Below are positions 46,401-53,728 of a stretch of DNA of 64,000 bases, piece after piece. The stretch is from Bacteroides sp. CAG:709 (lineage in GTDB: Bacteria; Bacteroidota; Bacteroidia; Bacteroidales; UBA932), in the NCBI GenBank assembly GCA_000434935.1, contig FR882195.1:25668-89667 (forward strand). Reading direction: 5' to 3'. A program made the translations under genes and the position numbers. Position 1 is the first letter of the stretch. Each line of letters begins with the position of its first letter. Below the pieces are notes generated by a model. The model did no database searches. It had not been told where the DNA came from and saw only the letters and a program-made list of their open reading frames with translations.

Positions 46401-46664
46401 TGAAACCTTTTCCTTGATTTCGGCATAACCTAGACAGGACACTATCAATGTCGCGTCCGGATCGACCATAATCGTATATCCGCCGTCTGGACCTGTCAAA
46501 ATGCCGTTTGACATTTTTCCGTCCTGATAGACTGTCGCCCCGGGCAGCGGGCCGGAAGCGTCCGAGACGTTTCCTTTCACGGTCACTTTCCCCGCCTGTC
46601 CCCACAACGAGACAGGAAGGAGAATAATGACCAATACAATGATTATAAACTTGTTTATTTTCAT
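43476..46664 (-). CDS. SusC/RagA family TonB-linked outer membrane transporter
   Basis: 1062 residues. Signal peptide (about 1-22), carboxypeptidase-regulatory-like domain (about 25-100), plug domain with Ile-Ile-Arg-Gly-Asn-Asn-Ser-Leu, Pro-Leu-Tyr-Val-Ile-Asp-Gly-Phe-Pro and Asp-Ile-Glu-Ser-Ile-Asp-Val-Leu-Lys-Asp-Ala-Ser-Ala-Ser-Ala-Ile-Tyr-Gly-Ala-Arg, and a barrel ending Gly-Gly-Val-Ser-Phe-Ser-Phe. This is the most canonical SusC of the three. Unusually it is not the first gene of its PUL; three lipoprotein or enzyme genes precede it in the transcript. It should import oligosaccharides cut by the GH16-like and other surface enzymes. Confidence 0.96.
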   Translation of the reverse strand: MKINKFIIIVLVIILLPVSLWGQAGKVTVKGNVSDASGPLPGATVYQDGKMSNGILTGPDGGYTIMVDPDATLIVSCLGYAEIKEKVSGRTKIDFMMKESYETLAASEVVSVGYGSVARRDLTGSVGKVNMDDISKSTPMNFDQALAGRVAGVVVSTSDGAVGSEANIIIRGNNSLTQSSAPLYVIDGFPTESSFASSISPADIESIDVLKDASASAIYGARGANGVIIITTKKGSQGKPTVNFSASWTGSKIANKVDLLNGYDYVRLDDEYYMNRSSSHTSYFTNYLEDGTPDSRYYSLEDYASVPYVDWQDYVYRNALSQNYNISLSGGNSKTGTSYNVSFTALDQNGILVKSNFNRYSGSIKLSQKIGEKVKVDFSANYSQANTNGIQPSSSNSNSTVSTYFLYSVWGFRPLKPLRDGVVGDSFINQLVDEEVSNPNDFRFNPMANVKNSYRKIIRNYLNSNVALNWDIIKGLRLRITGGYNQARTRNESFNNSQTMTGHPASPLGKGPNGFVYNTDVTSWLNENTLNYDKIFGNDHNFQALVGFTAQGETTRFTGVEANHVQSELLGVEGLNTGEYQSVTPYKRDWLLLSGLARVNYNYAHKYYVTASLRADGSSKFPSGNRWGVFPSGSVAWSFSNEDWAQNSGWFNTGKIRASWGMTGNNRTQTPYDYYSRFVTRPGYNSLDYVRDGKTVSGYFRENMENPFLGWETTAQTDIGLDLAFLHNRISLTADIYQKNTYDLLLQATMPASSGYESAMINVGSMRNRGIELSITAIPVQTKNFTWTSTLNFGMNNNTVTALANNQTTLISTIDWHTRYSSQTPYVTKVGMPTGLMYGYRYIGTYKYDEFSNGTLLKDGIPYFGVRENIRPGDPKYEDVNGDGVINDSDRTVIGIGQPLHTGGWNNTFNFYGIDLSIFMNWSYGNDLLNANRLVFEYYDGTQLNQFGAMRNAWSLERNPDSDIPRSGASGMEFYSSRVVEDGSFLRIKTVTLGYTFPSKWLRKMKIQSLRVYLTAENLFTFTNYSGPDPEVSTRNSVLTPGFDWSAYPRARSLTGGVSFSF

Positions 46665-46673
46665 AACATCGTT

Positions 46674-48986
46674 TTATTTTCTCTGTGCGCCATAGGCCTT
46701 GTATTCATCAGTCGTCACGAAATAGCCGTTCTCCACGTTCTCGACAGCGAACGGGTTTTTCCAGGATTCGATGACCTGTCTGTCGGTGCCCTGCCATTTT
46801 ATCAGGCTGGTAAGTCCAAGTCCCCAATCGACGCCGTCTTTCTCTCCTGTCAGAATAGAGCAGTATTCTGCATAGTCGATGAGGTTTGAAGTGGAATTTT
46901 TTGTTACGGCTTTCAGTCCGGCGAGCGTCATCTTGTCTGCATACAGCCAAGTGAAATGCGCCCTTGATGCGACTGTCTTCGAATCTGGCTTGCTGTCGTA
47001 AGCGATATTGCCGCTCATCGAGAAACTGTTGACGGTCGATGTCACTATCAATGCCTTCTTTCTTGTCACAGACAACAATTCACCGTTATTGACATTGTAG
47101 AATGAATTCTGCTCAAGCACGACATCATTGAACTTGGTATCCTTCACCCAAGGACCTGCGCAGATGTGGAATTCTTGCTTGTCGCCCTTGCTCCAGAACA
47201 CGTTGTTCTTTACAATAAGGTCACCGCAGTCCGCTCCGCCGGCGTGGGTATTGAGAAGGAATGCCGCGGTCTTGCTGAATGCAATGTTGTCTTCGGCCCA
47301 GTTTACGCAGACATCGCAGTCTATGATGTCTATACCTTCCATTGTGCCTACGGATGTGCCGCCGGCGTTGAATCTCGTCAAAAGAGGATACCTCAAGTCC
47401 AATCCGCAGTCTTCGAGCACCATCTTGCCCATAAGGGTATTGGTATAGATGACCTTGCCGATTCCGTCATTCATCTTTATATTGACGTTCTTGCATGCGA
47501 AGTCGACTCCGGTTCCCTCGACGCCAAACTGTTCTTTGACCGTCACTGTAGGGCGTGTACCAGGCACATTTCCGAAGATTACCACGGATTTCTTGTATCC
47601 TGTATTTTTGATGACAGCGCTTGCTCCTTCGTCCAGGAACACCGCTCCGAAGGTTCCTTCATTGAACCATTTGCCCCAGATTACCTGGTCAGCATTCTTG
47701 ACAAGAGTTCCCTTGCCGTTCTTCGCCTTGCTGTAAGTACGTGAGCCTATTTTCAACTCAGCGCCTGCCTCCCATGCCTCGTAAAGGTTGGAATAGTCGG
47801 CAGTTGTCGCTTTGAATGCGGCAATCGGACCATTGTTCACGTCGCCACATGGAAGTACGTACATTACATATTCCGTCTGTCCCATAAGGCCTTCTACAGT
47901 CACCACGGCATCGGAACCTTTAGTCCCGTCGGAAATGAGTTCGCTTACTCCAGGTGCGGCTTCACCGCTCTTGCGGACCATCCAGTACCATGAAGCAGCG
48001 TTTTCTGTCGTGACATTGAACTTGAGCGTGCTTACTGTCGCTTCGACCAGAGCTACACTCGCAGCCGGGTCATAAACGGAAACTGATCCGTCTACTTTTA
48101 CGCGTACTTTGGCGATAGCTATGTGTCCGGCTTCCGAAATGGCGACTACAGAGACGTCGGTACGGGTGTCTGCGAGCGCAGCCTTAGTAGCCACGTCGGC
48201 AGGAGCCTGGATTGACAGGACTGAACTTGTGAGATATGCTTCCCAGCCCTTTGGCACCGTTATTATGGTAGAGGCTATTCCTTTCTGCTCGACGGAGAAT
48301 GTCTTTTTCTCTCCTTTGCGGAAAACTTCTTCGTCTGAAGCGCCATTGATCTTGCATAGAAATCCGCCGACGACAGGGACTTTGTACTGCTCTCCGTTCT
48401 TGAGAGTGAGCACAAGGGATTCATTGTCATATTCCACTCCTGCGAAATAAGAATCTTCCGTGCTGCTGCCTGCAACAGCCTTTACCTTTTCTCCTTTTAC
48501 GTCGAGAACAGGAGCGAAGCTTGAACCGCCATTGTAACTTACTGTCCAATAACCATCCTCGCTGACGCCGAACATTGGCGTGACGCCGTTTTGTCCTACG
48601 GCGACGATTTTCTGCCCTTCATCATCTGTCAGATAAACAGCTCCTTTTCCGTCCTGGTAGTCCACCATCCAATATCCGTCCTTGTCGACAGACATCAATG
48701 GAGCTTTGCCTACGCCGATATTGCCTTGCTGGAGTGTGATGGTCTTGCCATTGGAAAGATTGAGAACATATGCGCCATCTTTCTCTTCCACGCTGTTTAT
48801 CGCCTGACCTGATGCAATGGCCTGAAGGGCCTGGACGTTGCCGTTGATTGCCTCAGCCACTTTTTCCAATGCGGAAACCCTGTTTTCTATTTTGTCTACC
48901 CTGTCCTCGAGGTCGTCAATGTTGCCACAAGCGACCATTGCCAAAAAGGAGGCTGCTATAGTTATTAATTTGTGATTCGTTTTCAT
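46674..48986 (-). CDS. DUF4988 (PL29 N-terminal-like) lipoprotein with beta-helix-like C-terminal half
   Basis: 770 residues. Lipobox Met-Val-Ala-Cys-Gly at about 17-21, then a short coiled coil (Leu-Glu-Asp-Arg-Val-Asp-Lys-Ile-Glu-Asn) and tandem DUF4988-like beta modules with Gly-Tyr-Trp-Met-Val-Asp-Tyr and Gly-Tyr-Trp-Thr-Val-Ser-Tyr, up to about residue 230. A fibronectin-III-like domain (about 315-410) follows, and from about 420 repeated short strands (Val-Val-Ile-Phe-Gly-Asn-Val, Asp-Phe-Ala-Cys-Lys-Asn-Val-Asn-Ile, Asp-Leu-Ile-Val-Lys-Asn-Asn-Val-Phe) typical of right-handed parallel beta-helix lyases and DUF4957/DUF5123 proteins. It may bind or cleave an acidic polysaccharide at the surface. 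No catalytic residues can be assigned. It shares its N-terminal architecture with the next upstream gene. Confidence 0.7.
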   Translation of the reverse strand: MKTNHKLITIAASFLAMVACGNIDDLEDRVDKIENRVSALEKVAEAINGNVQALQAIASGQAINSVEEKDGAYVLNLSNGKTITLQQGNIGVGKAPLMSVDKDGYWMVDYQDGKGAVYLTDDEGQKIVAVGQNGVTPMFGVSEDGYWTVSYNGGSSFAPVLDVKGEKVKAVAGSSTEDSYFAGVEYDNESLVLTLKNGEQYKVPVVGGFLCKINGASDEEVFRKGEKKTFSVEQKGIASTIITVPKGWEAYLTSSVLSIQAPADVATKAALADTRTDVSVVAISEAGHIAIAKVRVKVDGSVSVYDPAASVALVEATVSTLKFNVTTENAASWYWMVRKSGEAAPGVSELISDGTKGSDAVVTVEGLMGQTEYVMYVLPCGDVNNGPIAAFKATTADYSNLYEAWEAGAELKIGSRTYSKAKNGKGTLVKNADQVIWGKWFNEGTFGAVFLDEGASAVIKNTGYKKSVVIFGNVPGTRPTVTVKEQFGVEGTGVDFACKNVNIKMNDGIGKVIYTNTLMGKMVLEDCGLDLRYPLLTRFNAGGTSVGTMEGIDIIDCDVCVNWAEDNIAFSKTAAFLLNTHAGGADCGDLIVKNNVFWSKGDKQEFHICAGPWVKDTKFNDVVLEQNSFYNVNNGELLSVTRKKALIVTSTVNSFSMSGNIAYDSKPDSKTVASRAHFTWLYADKMTLAGLKAVTKNSTSNLIDYAEYCSILTGEKDGVDWGLGLTSLIKWQGTDRQVIESWKNPFAVENVENGYFVTTDEYKAYGAQRK

Positions 48987-49003
48987 TATGCTGATGTTTT
49001 GTA

Positions 49004-50695
49004 TTACAATTGTTTGACTTTAATCCAGTCTATATCGAACTGTCCGGGGAATTCTTCTTTCTTGACGATGCCGCCGACAAATTGTCCGCCTACGGCAATG
49101 TCGAGAAGTGTATTGTAATCTTGTTCCATGAATGTCCAGTTCTTGAAATACCATTCCTGCTCCTGTGGCTTCAACTGCGAGTAAAGAGGGTCATCCGCAG
49201 TATGGACAAAGTGCTTGTAAACATGGACCGGTGTATCATTGACATACCAGACGATCTGTTCGTCCGTAATCTCGACTGAAAAGACATTGAATACACCCGG
49301 AGCCATCGCATCCTGAGCAATGCCTTGGTTATAATTCGATACCGTCTCTCCGGCTTCATTCACATAAGTTTCCTTTTTCTGGTTTATTGCCGCGGTGTTC
49401 AATGTGTATTGCGTGTGGCATGTGTGGTATGTTGTCGTTCCGAAATTTAGTTTTTCGCAAACATCTATTTCACCATAAAGGTATCCTGCATCAGGAGCTG
49501 CCCAGATTGCATACCATATGCCCGTTCCCATTTGCGTGAAACGTGCCCTGCAATCCAGGCGGAAAGGCGGTTTGTATGTAAGCTTGTCCTTTGTCCAGAT
49601 TGCACCTGTCTTGTATGAATCACCGTCAACGTGGGCGTATAGTTTGAGAAGTCCGTCCTCTACTACAGATTGTGCCGGATCGCCTTTCTGATAAGTGTTC
49701 CAGTCAGATGTCACGCTGCCGCTCTTATAACGCACCCACCATCTATAGTCGATATCATTCCCGATAAAGTCGTCGAAAAGAATCAGGTCTTTTTCATACT
49801 TGAATTTGAACTTGAATGTCTTGGCCTCGCCGGAAAGAGTCGAAGCCAAAAGATTGACAGTGTATTCTCCTGTAACGCCGTCCTTTGGAGCTTCCACTAC
49901 GAGCTTGTCCTTCTCCATCCGGAAATTCCATCCGTCCGGCACGTTGAGGAATGTCATGTCTCCGATACCCTTGATTTCTGCAGGGAACTCATTCAAACGG
50001 TCTCCATAGACCCAGGCGCCGTCCTTTTCATCGTAGTATTTCAATTCTATCGAGGCCTCAGACTCCAAAGGAATGGAGAACGTCTCACCGGTTACCAGGG
50101 TGATGTTCATGTTCCCGGTTTCCTTGTTGTGAACCACTCTGTCGAAGAAACAATACGATGCGGGAGCAAGTGATTTGCCGTCCACGGCACTTATCGGGTC
50201 GCCCTTGGCATCAATGATTCTCTGCCAAGTCTTGCCCTCGTCAATCGAAATCTGCCAGAAACCATATTTGTCAATGCTGACGACAGGGGATTTTCCATCT
50301 GTGCTCCACGGACTGGCTGCACCTTTTATCTCGGAAAATGTCTCGCCTCCGTCGAAAGAGACTGACCATTTTCCTGATTCGTCCACTCCTATCATCGGGG
50401 CAGTGCCTTCCAAGTTCTTTCCGAACGTGATGCTGATGGTGCTGCCGTCAGACAGTTTCAGGTCGTATCCTACAATGTTGCCGTTCTCCGTCCGTTCATC
50501 ATATTGAAGTATCAGAAGATTCTCCTTGTAGAGAGTGTTCAGTGCGGTGGCATTGTCGTTTATTTCTCCATAGACTGATTCCAATGCGCTGATTCGCTCT
50601 TCCAAGGACGAGATTCTCTGCTCCAGATTGTCTCCCGTACACGATTGGAGCACGAGGGCGATAATCCATGGAATGATTAGGTGATATCTCTTCAT
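49004..50695 (-). CDS. DUF4988 lipoprotein with GH16-like C-terminal domain
   Basis: 563 residues from the ATG at 50695; 16 in-frame codons upstream are probably not used. Lipobox Val-Leu-Gln-Ser-Cys-Thr; a coiled-coil stretch (Leu-Glu-Gln-Arg-Ile-Ser-Ser-Leu-Glu-Glu-Arg-Ile) and DUF4988-type repeats with Gly-Lys-Trp-Ser-Val-Ser-Phe-Asp-Gly-Gly and Gly-Phe-Trp-Gln-Ile-Ser (to about 250). The last 240 residues form a laminarinase-like beta-jelly roll with Tyr-Gly-Glu-Ile-Asp-Val-Cys-Glu, which fits the GH16 catalytic pattern Glu-x-Asp-x-x-Glu, and a conserved Trp-rich strand. It is probably an endo-acting surface glycanase that starts breakdown of the polymer, held away from the membrane by the coiled coil. 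Confidence 0.75.
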   Translation of the reverse strand: MKRYHLIIPWIIALVLQSCTGDNLEQRISSLEERISALESVYGEINDNATALNTLYKENLLILQYDERTENGNIVGYDLKLSDGSTISITFGKNLEGTAPMIGVDESGKWSVSFDGGETFSEIKGAASPWSTDGKSPVVSIDKYGFWQISIDEGKTWQRIIDAKGDPISAVDGKSLAPASYCFFDRVVHNKETGNMNITLVTGETFSIPLESEASIELKYYDEKDGAWVYGDRLNEFPAEIKGIGDMTFLNVPDGWNFRMEKDKLVVEAPKDGVTGEYTVNLLASTLSGEAKTFKFKFKYEKDLILFDDFIGNDIDYRWWVRYKSGSVTSDWNTYQKGDPAQSVVEDGLLKLYAHVDGDSYKTGAIWTKDKLTYKPPFRLDCRARFTQMGTGIWYAIWAAPDAGYLYGEIDVCEKLNFGTTTYHTCHTQYTLNTAAINQKKETYVNEAGETVSNYNQGIAQDAMAPGVFNVFSVEITDEQIVWYVNDTPVHVYKHFVHTADDPLYSQLKPQEQEWYFKNWTFMEQDYNTLLDIAVGGQFVGGIVKKEEFPGQFDIDWIKVKQL

Positions 50696-50724
50696 ATCAT
50701 TGATTATTAGTTCATTATATTTAT

Positions 50725-51920
50725 TTATTTGGCTTTGCGGCACGATGTCTCTGGCTTGTCATATTTTCCGTCGAACACATCCTTTACCGCTTCGAGGAAA
50801 CGGAAGCCCCAGTAACGGTCCGGAAGAAGGTAACTGCCCTCGACATATTCATTCCATGCGTTGAGCATCACGAACTTAGGTTGGGTGTCAGCATGGTCGT
50901 CAGCCCATTCCTTTGCGGTTTGTACGAAAGAAGCGAAGGCTCCGGTGAATGATTGTATCGGGTAATGTCCTTTTCTCCTTTTTCCGGATAGCGTGGCGTG
51001 TTATCCCAGCCTACTGATGCCGTAGGGAACAGCGGAATTCCGAATTCCTTGTACCAACGCTCCCTGAAACCTATTGCCTTCATTCCGTGACGGATATAGT
51101 CAGGCTCCATGCCGCCCATATTGTAAGCGGCCGTCGAAGAAATGCCGAACCTCTTTATCTGGTCCTTGATGCGCTGAGTTTCCTCCTTTCCGCGTGGCCA
51201 TATTCCTCCGCATAGTTGGATATGGACATCCGGGAATCCGGCTTCTTTTACCTTCCCGTGGAAATAATCCATAGCCTTTCCTGCCTCTTCCAATGAACCG
51301 AAGCTTTCCATGAAATAATCCAGGCTCCAGATGCTGAAAACCGGACACCCGTCAATTTTCACGTAGTTCGGGCGATGGAAATACTGGCTGATGACCCTGT
51401 CCACGATTATTTTCCATTGCTCCCAATCGATTCTCGGATCGAATGTCAATGTCTCGGTGTCGGAGTTGATATGCGGATTCCAATAATTCGTCACCTCATG
51501 ATTCGCATACATTATATAGAAGTTCATCTTCTCGTTGGACGGTGCCTTCAGGAAGCCGTTGTCCAGCGCTTCTTCGAGGAACGGATACTTGTGGAACCAG
51601 TACCAGTCATATATGAAGGTGTTGACTCCATATTTGAGAGCTGTGTTTATCCATTTTTCCACTACTTCCGGATCATCATCCTGGTCGCCTTTCCACAGCG
51701 GCTCGCGCGGTTGGTAATGCCCCGGGAATCTCGGAGTTCCGGCATTGATGATTTCCCATTCGCCTTGTCCGCCGGGCCAGATAAGTTCGTGGGCTAGAGA
51801 GTCGTCGTGGCATGACGGCCAGATGTAGGCACAGACATAATAGTCAGGAGTTTTGGTCCCTTGCGCGCAGGAAACTAGCGCGATGGCTGTCGCCAGGATT
51901 GCTGCAATTCGGTTTTTCAT
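50725..51920 (-). pseudogene. WbsX/GH99-like glycan enzyme lipoprotein, frameshifted near the C-terminus
   Basis: The first 312 codons encode a lipoprotein (Leu-Val-Ser-Cys at 15-18) of the WbsX/GH99-like TIM-barrel family: Tyr-Tyr-Val-Cys-Ala-Tyr-Ile-Trp-Pro, Phe-Ile-Tyr-Asp-Trp-Tyr-Trp-Phe, Phe-Ser-Ile-Trp-Ser-Leu-Asp-Tyr. Near 50971-50983 the frame goes wrong and stops early at 50868. The missing C-terminus is in the -1 frame from about 50970 to 50725: Gly-His-Tyr-Pro-Ile-Gln, then the family-typical Asn-Ala-Trp-Asn-Glu-Tyr-Val-Glu-Gly-Ser-Tyr-Leu. One extra A in the run 50971-50974 or 50979-50983 would restore about 398 residues. The family covers GH99-like endo-alpha-mannosidase folds and PUL enzymes of unknown specificity. 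It is the first gene of the minus-strand PUL. Confidence 0.85.
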
Positions 51921-51949
51921 TTGCTTTCCGTGTTATTAATTACGTTTTC

Positions 51950-52169
51950 TGACACTTCAGTGTCATAAAATCACATTTTTTTGCTTAACTTTATAAAGGA
52001 TGAAGGAGATTTTTGCCGTTCCCGTGCACGGAGATTTGAAATGGTGGCGAGACACTAACGTGGCACATTCGCGAAAAATCTCTCTTTCTTTTCCTACATT
52101 AAATTTACATAAATTTTCGAGCAATCAACATAGTGGCCTAACATTATTAAATTGGATTTTTGACACTAA
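51950..52169. promoter_or_regulatory. Candidate operator region between the PUL and its AraC regulator
   Basis: The 270-base divergent gap (51921-52190) holds the inverted repeat TGACACTTCAGTGTCA at 51950-51965 and two direct copies of GACACTAA at 52051-52058 and 52162-52169. All share GACACT. The palindrome lies 30 bases before the first PUL gene and one octamer lies 22 bases before the regulator start, so they are good candidates for binding sites of the AraC protein. No clear TAnnTTTG box is seen on the minus strand. Confidence 0.5.
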
Positions 52170-52190
52170 TACTATTAAAACTATAAGAAT

Positions 52191-53117
52191 ATGATACAGG
52201 ATAGCGGCAAGCATACCAGCAGATTTTCGCTGCTTTCGTTCGAAACGACCTCAAATGAAACGGAAGACTTGATTTCTTCCATCGGCTATCAGGATGTCGG
52301 ACCTCGGCAGGAATATCCTGCCCGTGTCATACCCAAGCGCTACAGCTTCAATGACGGAAGGCAGTTGGCTGAATTCCAGCTGGTCTACATTACCGGCGGT
52401 ACCGGCGTTTTCGAGGACAATGAAAGTTCCAGGATAGTTACTCCCGGTACGTTGTTCCTGCTCCGCCCGGGATATTGGCATTCTTATCACCCTAACAGGG
52501 ATACAGGCTGGACAGAATATTATATAGGGTTCAACGGACCCACGTTCCGCCGTGAAATCGAACGCTTTTTCGGTGAAAGGAAAGGCCCGATAGAATTGGG
52601 AATGTCTGCCACCCTCGTGGACCTTTTCGAACAGGCTCTCTTCTATTCGGAACGCCAATGTTCTCAGACGATGTCGATTCTGCAGGCTGTCGTGATCCAC
52701 ATGCTTGCATTGGTGAACTACAATCTCACCACACGGGACAAGACGGATGACAAGCTCGATGCCGCCATCAACTATGTGAAAAAATATATGGCAGACCATC
52801 TCTCCGAGCCGATAGACGTCCCGGCTCTTGCCGCCGAAAGGGGAATGAGCTACACCTGGCTCCGCCGCATGTTCCGCAAGAACACCGGAATGGCGCCCGC
52901 CCAATATCTCCAGCAATTGCGTATCCATATGTCAATGTACCTGCTGCGCAATACCTCATTGCCGATAAAGAACGTAGCCGTAGACAGCGGTTTCAAAACC
53001 TCGGAGTATTTCTGCTCCGTATTCCAGGAAACTGTCGGCATGACACCCCGGGCGTATCGCGCAGCGAATAATGATGGGGCCAGACAACCGGAAACGGATG
53101 CAACATGTGGAGCATAA
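52191..53117 (+). CDS. AraC family transcriptional regulator (likely PUL activator)
   Basis: 308 residues. The N-terminal cupin (about 35-150) has Phe-Gln-Leu-Val-Tyr-Ile-Thr-Gly-Gly-Thr-Gly, Pro-Gly-Thr-Leu-Phe-Leu-Leu-Arg-Pro-Gly and Tyr-Tyr-Ile-Gly-Phe-Asn-Gly, as in sugar-sensing XylS/RhaR-type regulators. Two helix-turn-helix units follow (about 205-300) with Leu-Ala-Ala-Glu-Arg-Gly-Met-Ser-Tyr-Thr-Trp-Leu-Arg-Arg-Met-Phe and Gly-Phe-Lys-Thr-Ser-Glu-Tyr-Phe-Cys, and Val-Gly-Met-Thr-Pro-Arg-Ala-Tyr-Arg. It is transcribed away from the PUL starting at 51920 and is the only regulator of that region, so it probably senses a sugar released by the PUL. Its stop codon lies inside a palindromic repeat. 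Confidence 0.9.
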   Translation: MIQDSGKHTSRFSLLSFETTSNETEDLISSIGYQDVGPRQEYPARVIPKRYSFNDGRQLAEFQLVYITGGTGVFEDNESSRIVTPGTLFLLRPGYWHSYHPNRDTGWTEYYIGFNGPTFRREIERFFGERKGPIELGMSATLVDLFEQALFYSERQCSQTMSILQAVVIHMLALVNYNLTTRDKTDDKLDAAINYVKKYMADHLSEPIDVPALAAERGMSYTWLRRMFRKNTGMAPAQYLQQLRIHMSMYLLRNTSLPIKNVAVDSGFKTSEYFCSVFQETVGMTPRAYRAANNDGARQPETDATCGA

Positions 53118-53214
53118 ACCTCTGTTTTATAACGGATTAGCCATTTTCAGAGTTGCCGTTCATCTAACTCTGAAAATGGCTAACTGTTTAACAGTTAATA
53201 ATTTATGCTCCACA
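53106..53214. repeat. Nested palindromic repeat element, copy B
   Basis: Outer arms TGTGGAGCATAAA (53106-53118) and TTTATGCTCCACA (53202-53214) are perfect inverted repeats of 13 bases. Inside, TAGCCATTTTCAGAGTT (53138-53154) and AACTCTGAAAATGGCTA (53166-53182) form a perfect 17-base stem, and 53181-53197 is a near-perfect palindrome (TAACTGTTTAACAGTTA). Together they can fold as two adjacent hairpins inside one closing stem. The AraC stop codon (53115-53117) lies in the left arm. The core matches copy A near 13.9 kb. Confidence 0.75.
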
Positions 53215-53260
53215 CCAGCTGTATCCAGTAATTGTCAGCACTTGGAATTCCGTACCGCCT

Positions 53261-53529
53261 ACAACGTTTCTCGGAACAAAGCCCTACAATATTCGTCCTG
53301 TCGTGAGTGAATCCGGCCATTTTACGCACGACATGACATTTTTTCACCACGACGTGTGTGGAAAACGTTTTAATACGCACGGGACGTGGCTGGGGCGAAA
53401 CGTAAGGGATGATGTAGAGGGAACAGTGCAGGACACACATTTGGTGCAGGTTAAAACGTTTTTTTTGGAACAAAATGCCCCAGCATGCACCCTCTGTACT
53501 GTCTAAAACGTTTTCGCGGTACAAAATAG
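53261..53529. repeat. Dispersed triple motif in the gene-free 53.2-53.5 kb region
   Basis: The 611-base gap 53118-53728 has no credible gene. Between 53261 and 53529 a motif of the form AACGTTT, 3-7 bases, GG(A/T)ACAAA occurs three times in direct orientation: 53263-53280, 53456-53474 and 53507-53525. A fourth AAAACGTTTT without the second half lies at 53363-53372. The copies share the flanking A/T pattern but not the sequence between them. They could be protein-binding sites or remnants of repeat units. Confidence 0.5.
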
Positions 53530-53559
53530 ATTACACATAATGAACCCTGTGACAGGAAA

Positions 53560-53679
53560 GCCCCGCCGGGGGTGGAGCCTCTGGAGGCATGGTCACCCAT
53601 GACCTTGTGAATGGGTGTCAGGCGACAGCCTGACGGGATGAGCGAAGCGAACCTCCAGAGGCTCCACCCCCGGCGGGGC
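53560..53679. repeat. 120-base element with perfect 28-base inverted arms and two inner hairpins
   Basis: The arms 53560-53587 and 53652-53679 are perfectly complementary over 28 GC-rich bases. The 64-base interior contains GGTCACCCATGACC (53591-53604, five-base stem, four-base loop) and GTCAGGCGACAGCCTGAC (53617-53634, seven-base stem, four-base loop), so the whole can fold as a closed multi-armed structure of DNA or RNA. No open frame covers it convincingly. It may be a structured RNA, a long terminator for the minus-strand gene starting at 54736, or a non-autonomous mobile palindrome. Confidence 0.8.
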
Positions 53680-53728
53680 GCGTCAAACGCCCAAGCCAGC
53701 ACGGACCAATGTCACATCATCAGGCAAT

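Noticed and set aside
50971..50983. Programmed -1 ribosomal frameshift in the WbsX-like gene
   Set aside because: The A runs do not make a standard X-XXY-YYZ slippery heptamer in the right frame and no strong downstream hairpin was seen; an indel explains it better.
53195..53524. 109-codon minus-strand open frame in the repeat region
   Set aside because: Its residues simply translate the AACGTTT/ACAAA repeats (Phe-Val-Pro-Arg/Lys-Lys-x-Phe); no start signal and no similarity to known proteins.
53106..53679. CRISPR array in the repeat-rich gap
   Set aside because: Repeats are few, unequal and partly palindromic, spacing is irregular (about 50 to 190 bases) and no cas genes are present.
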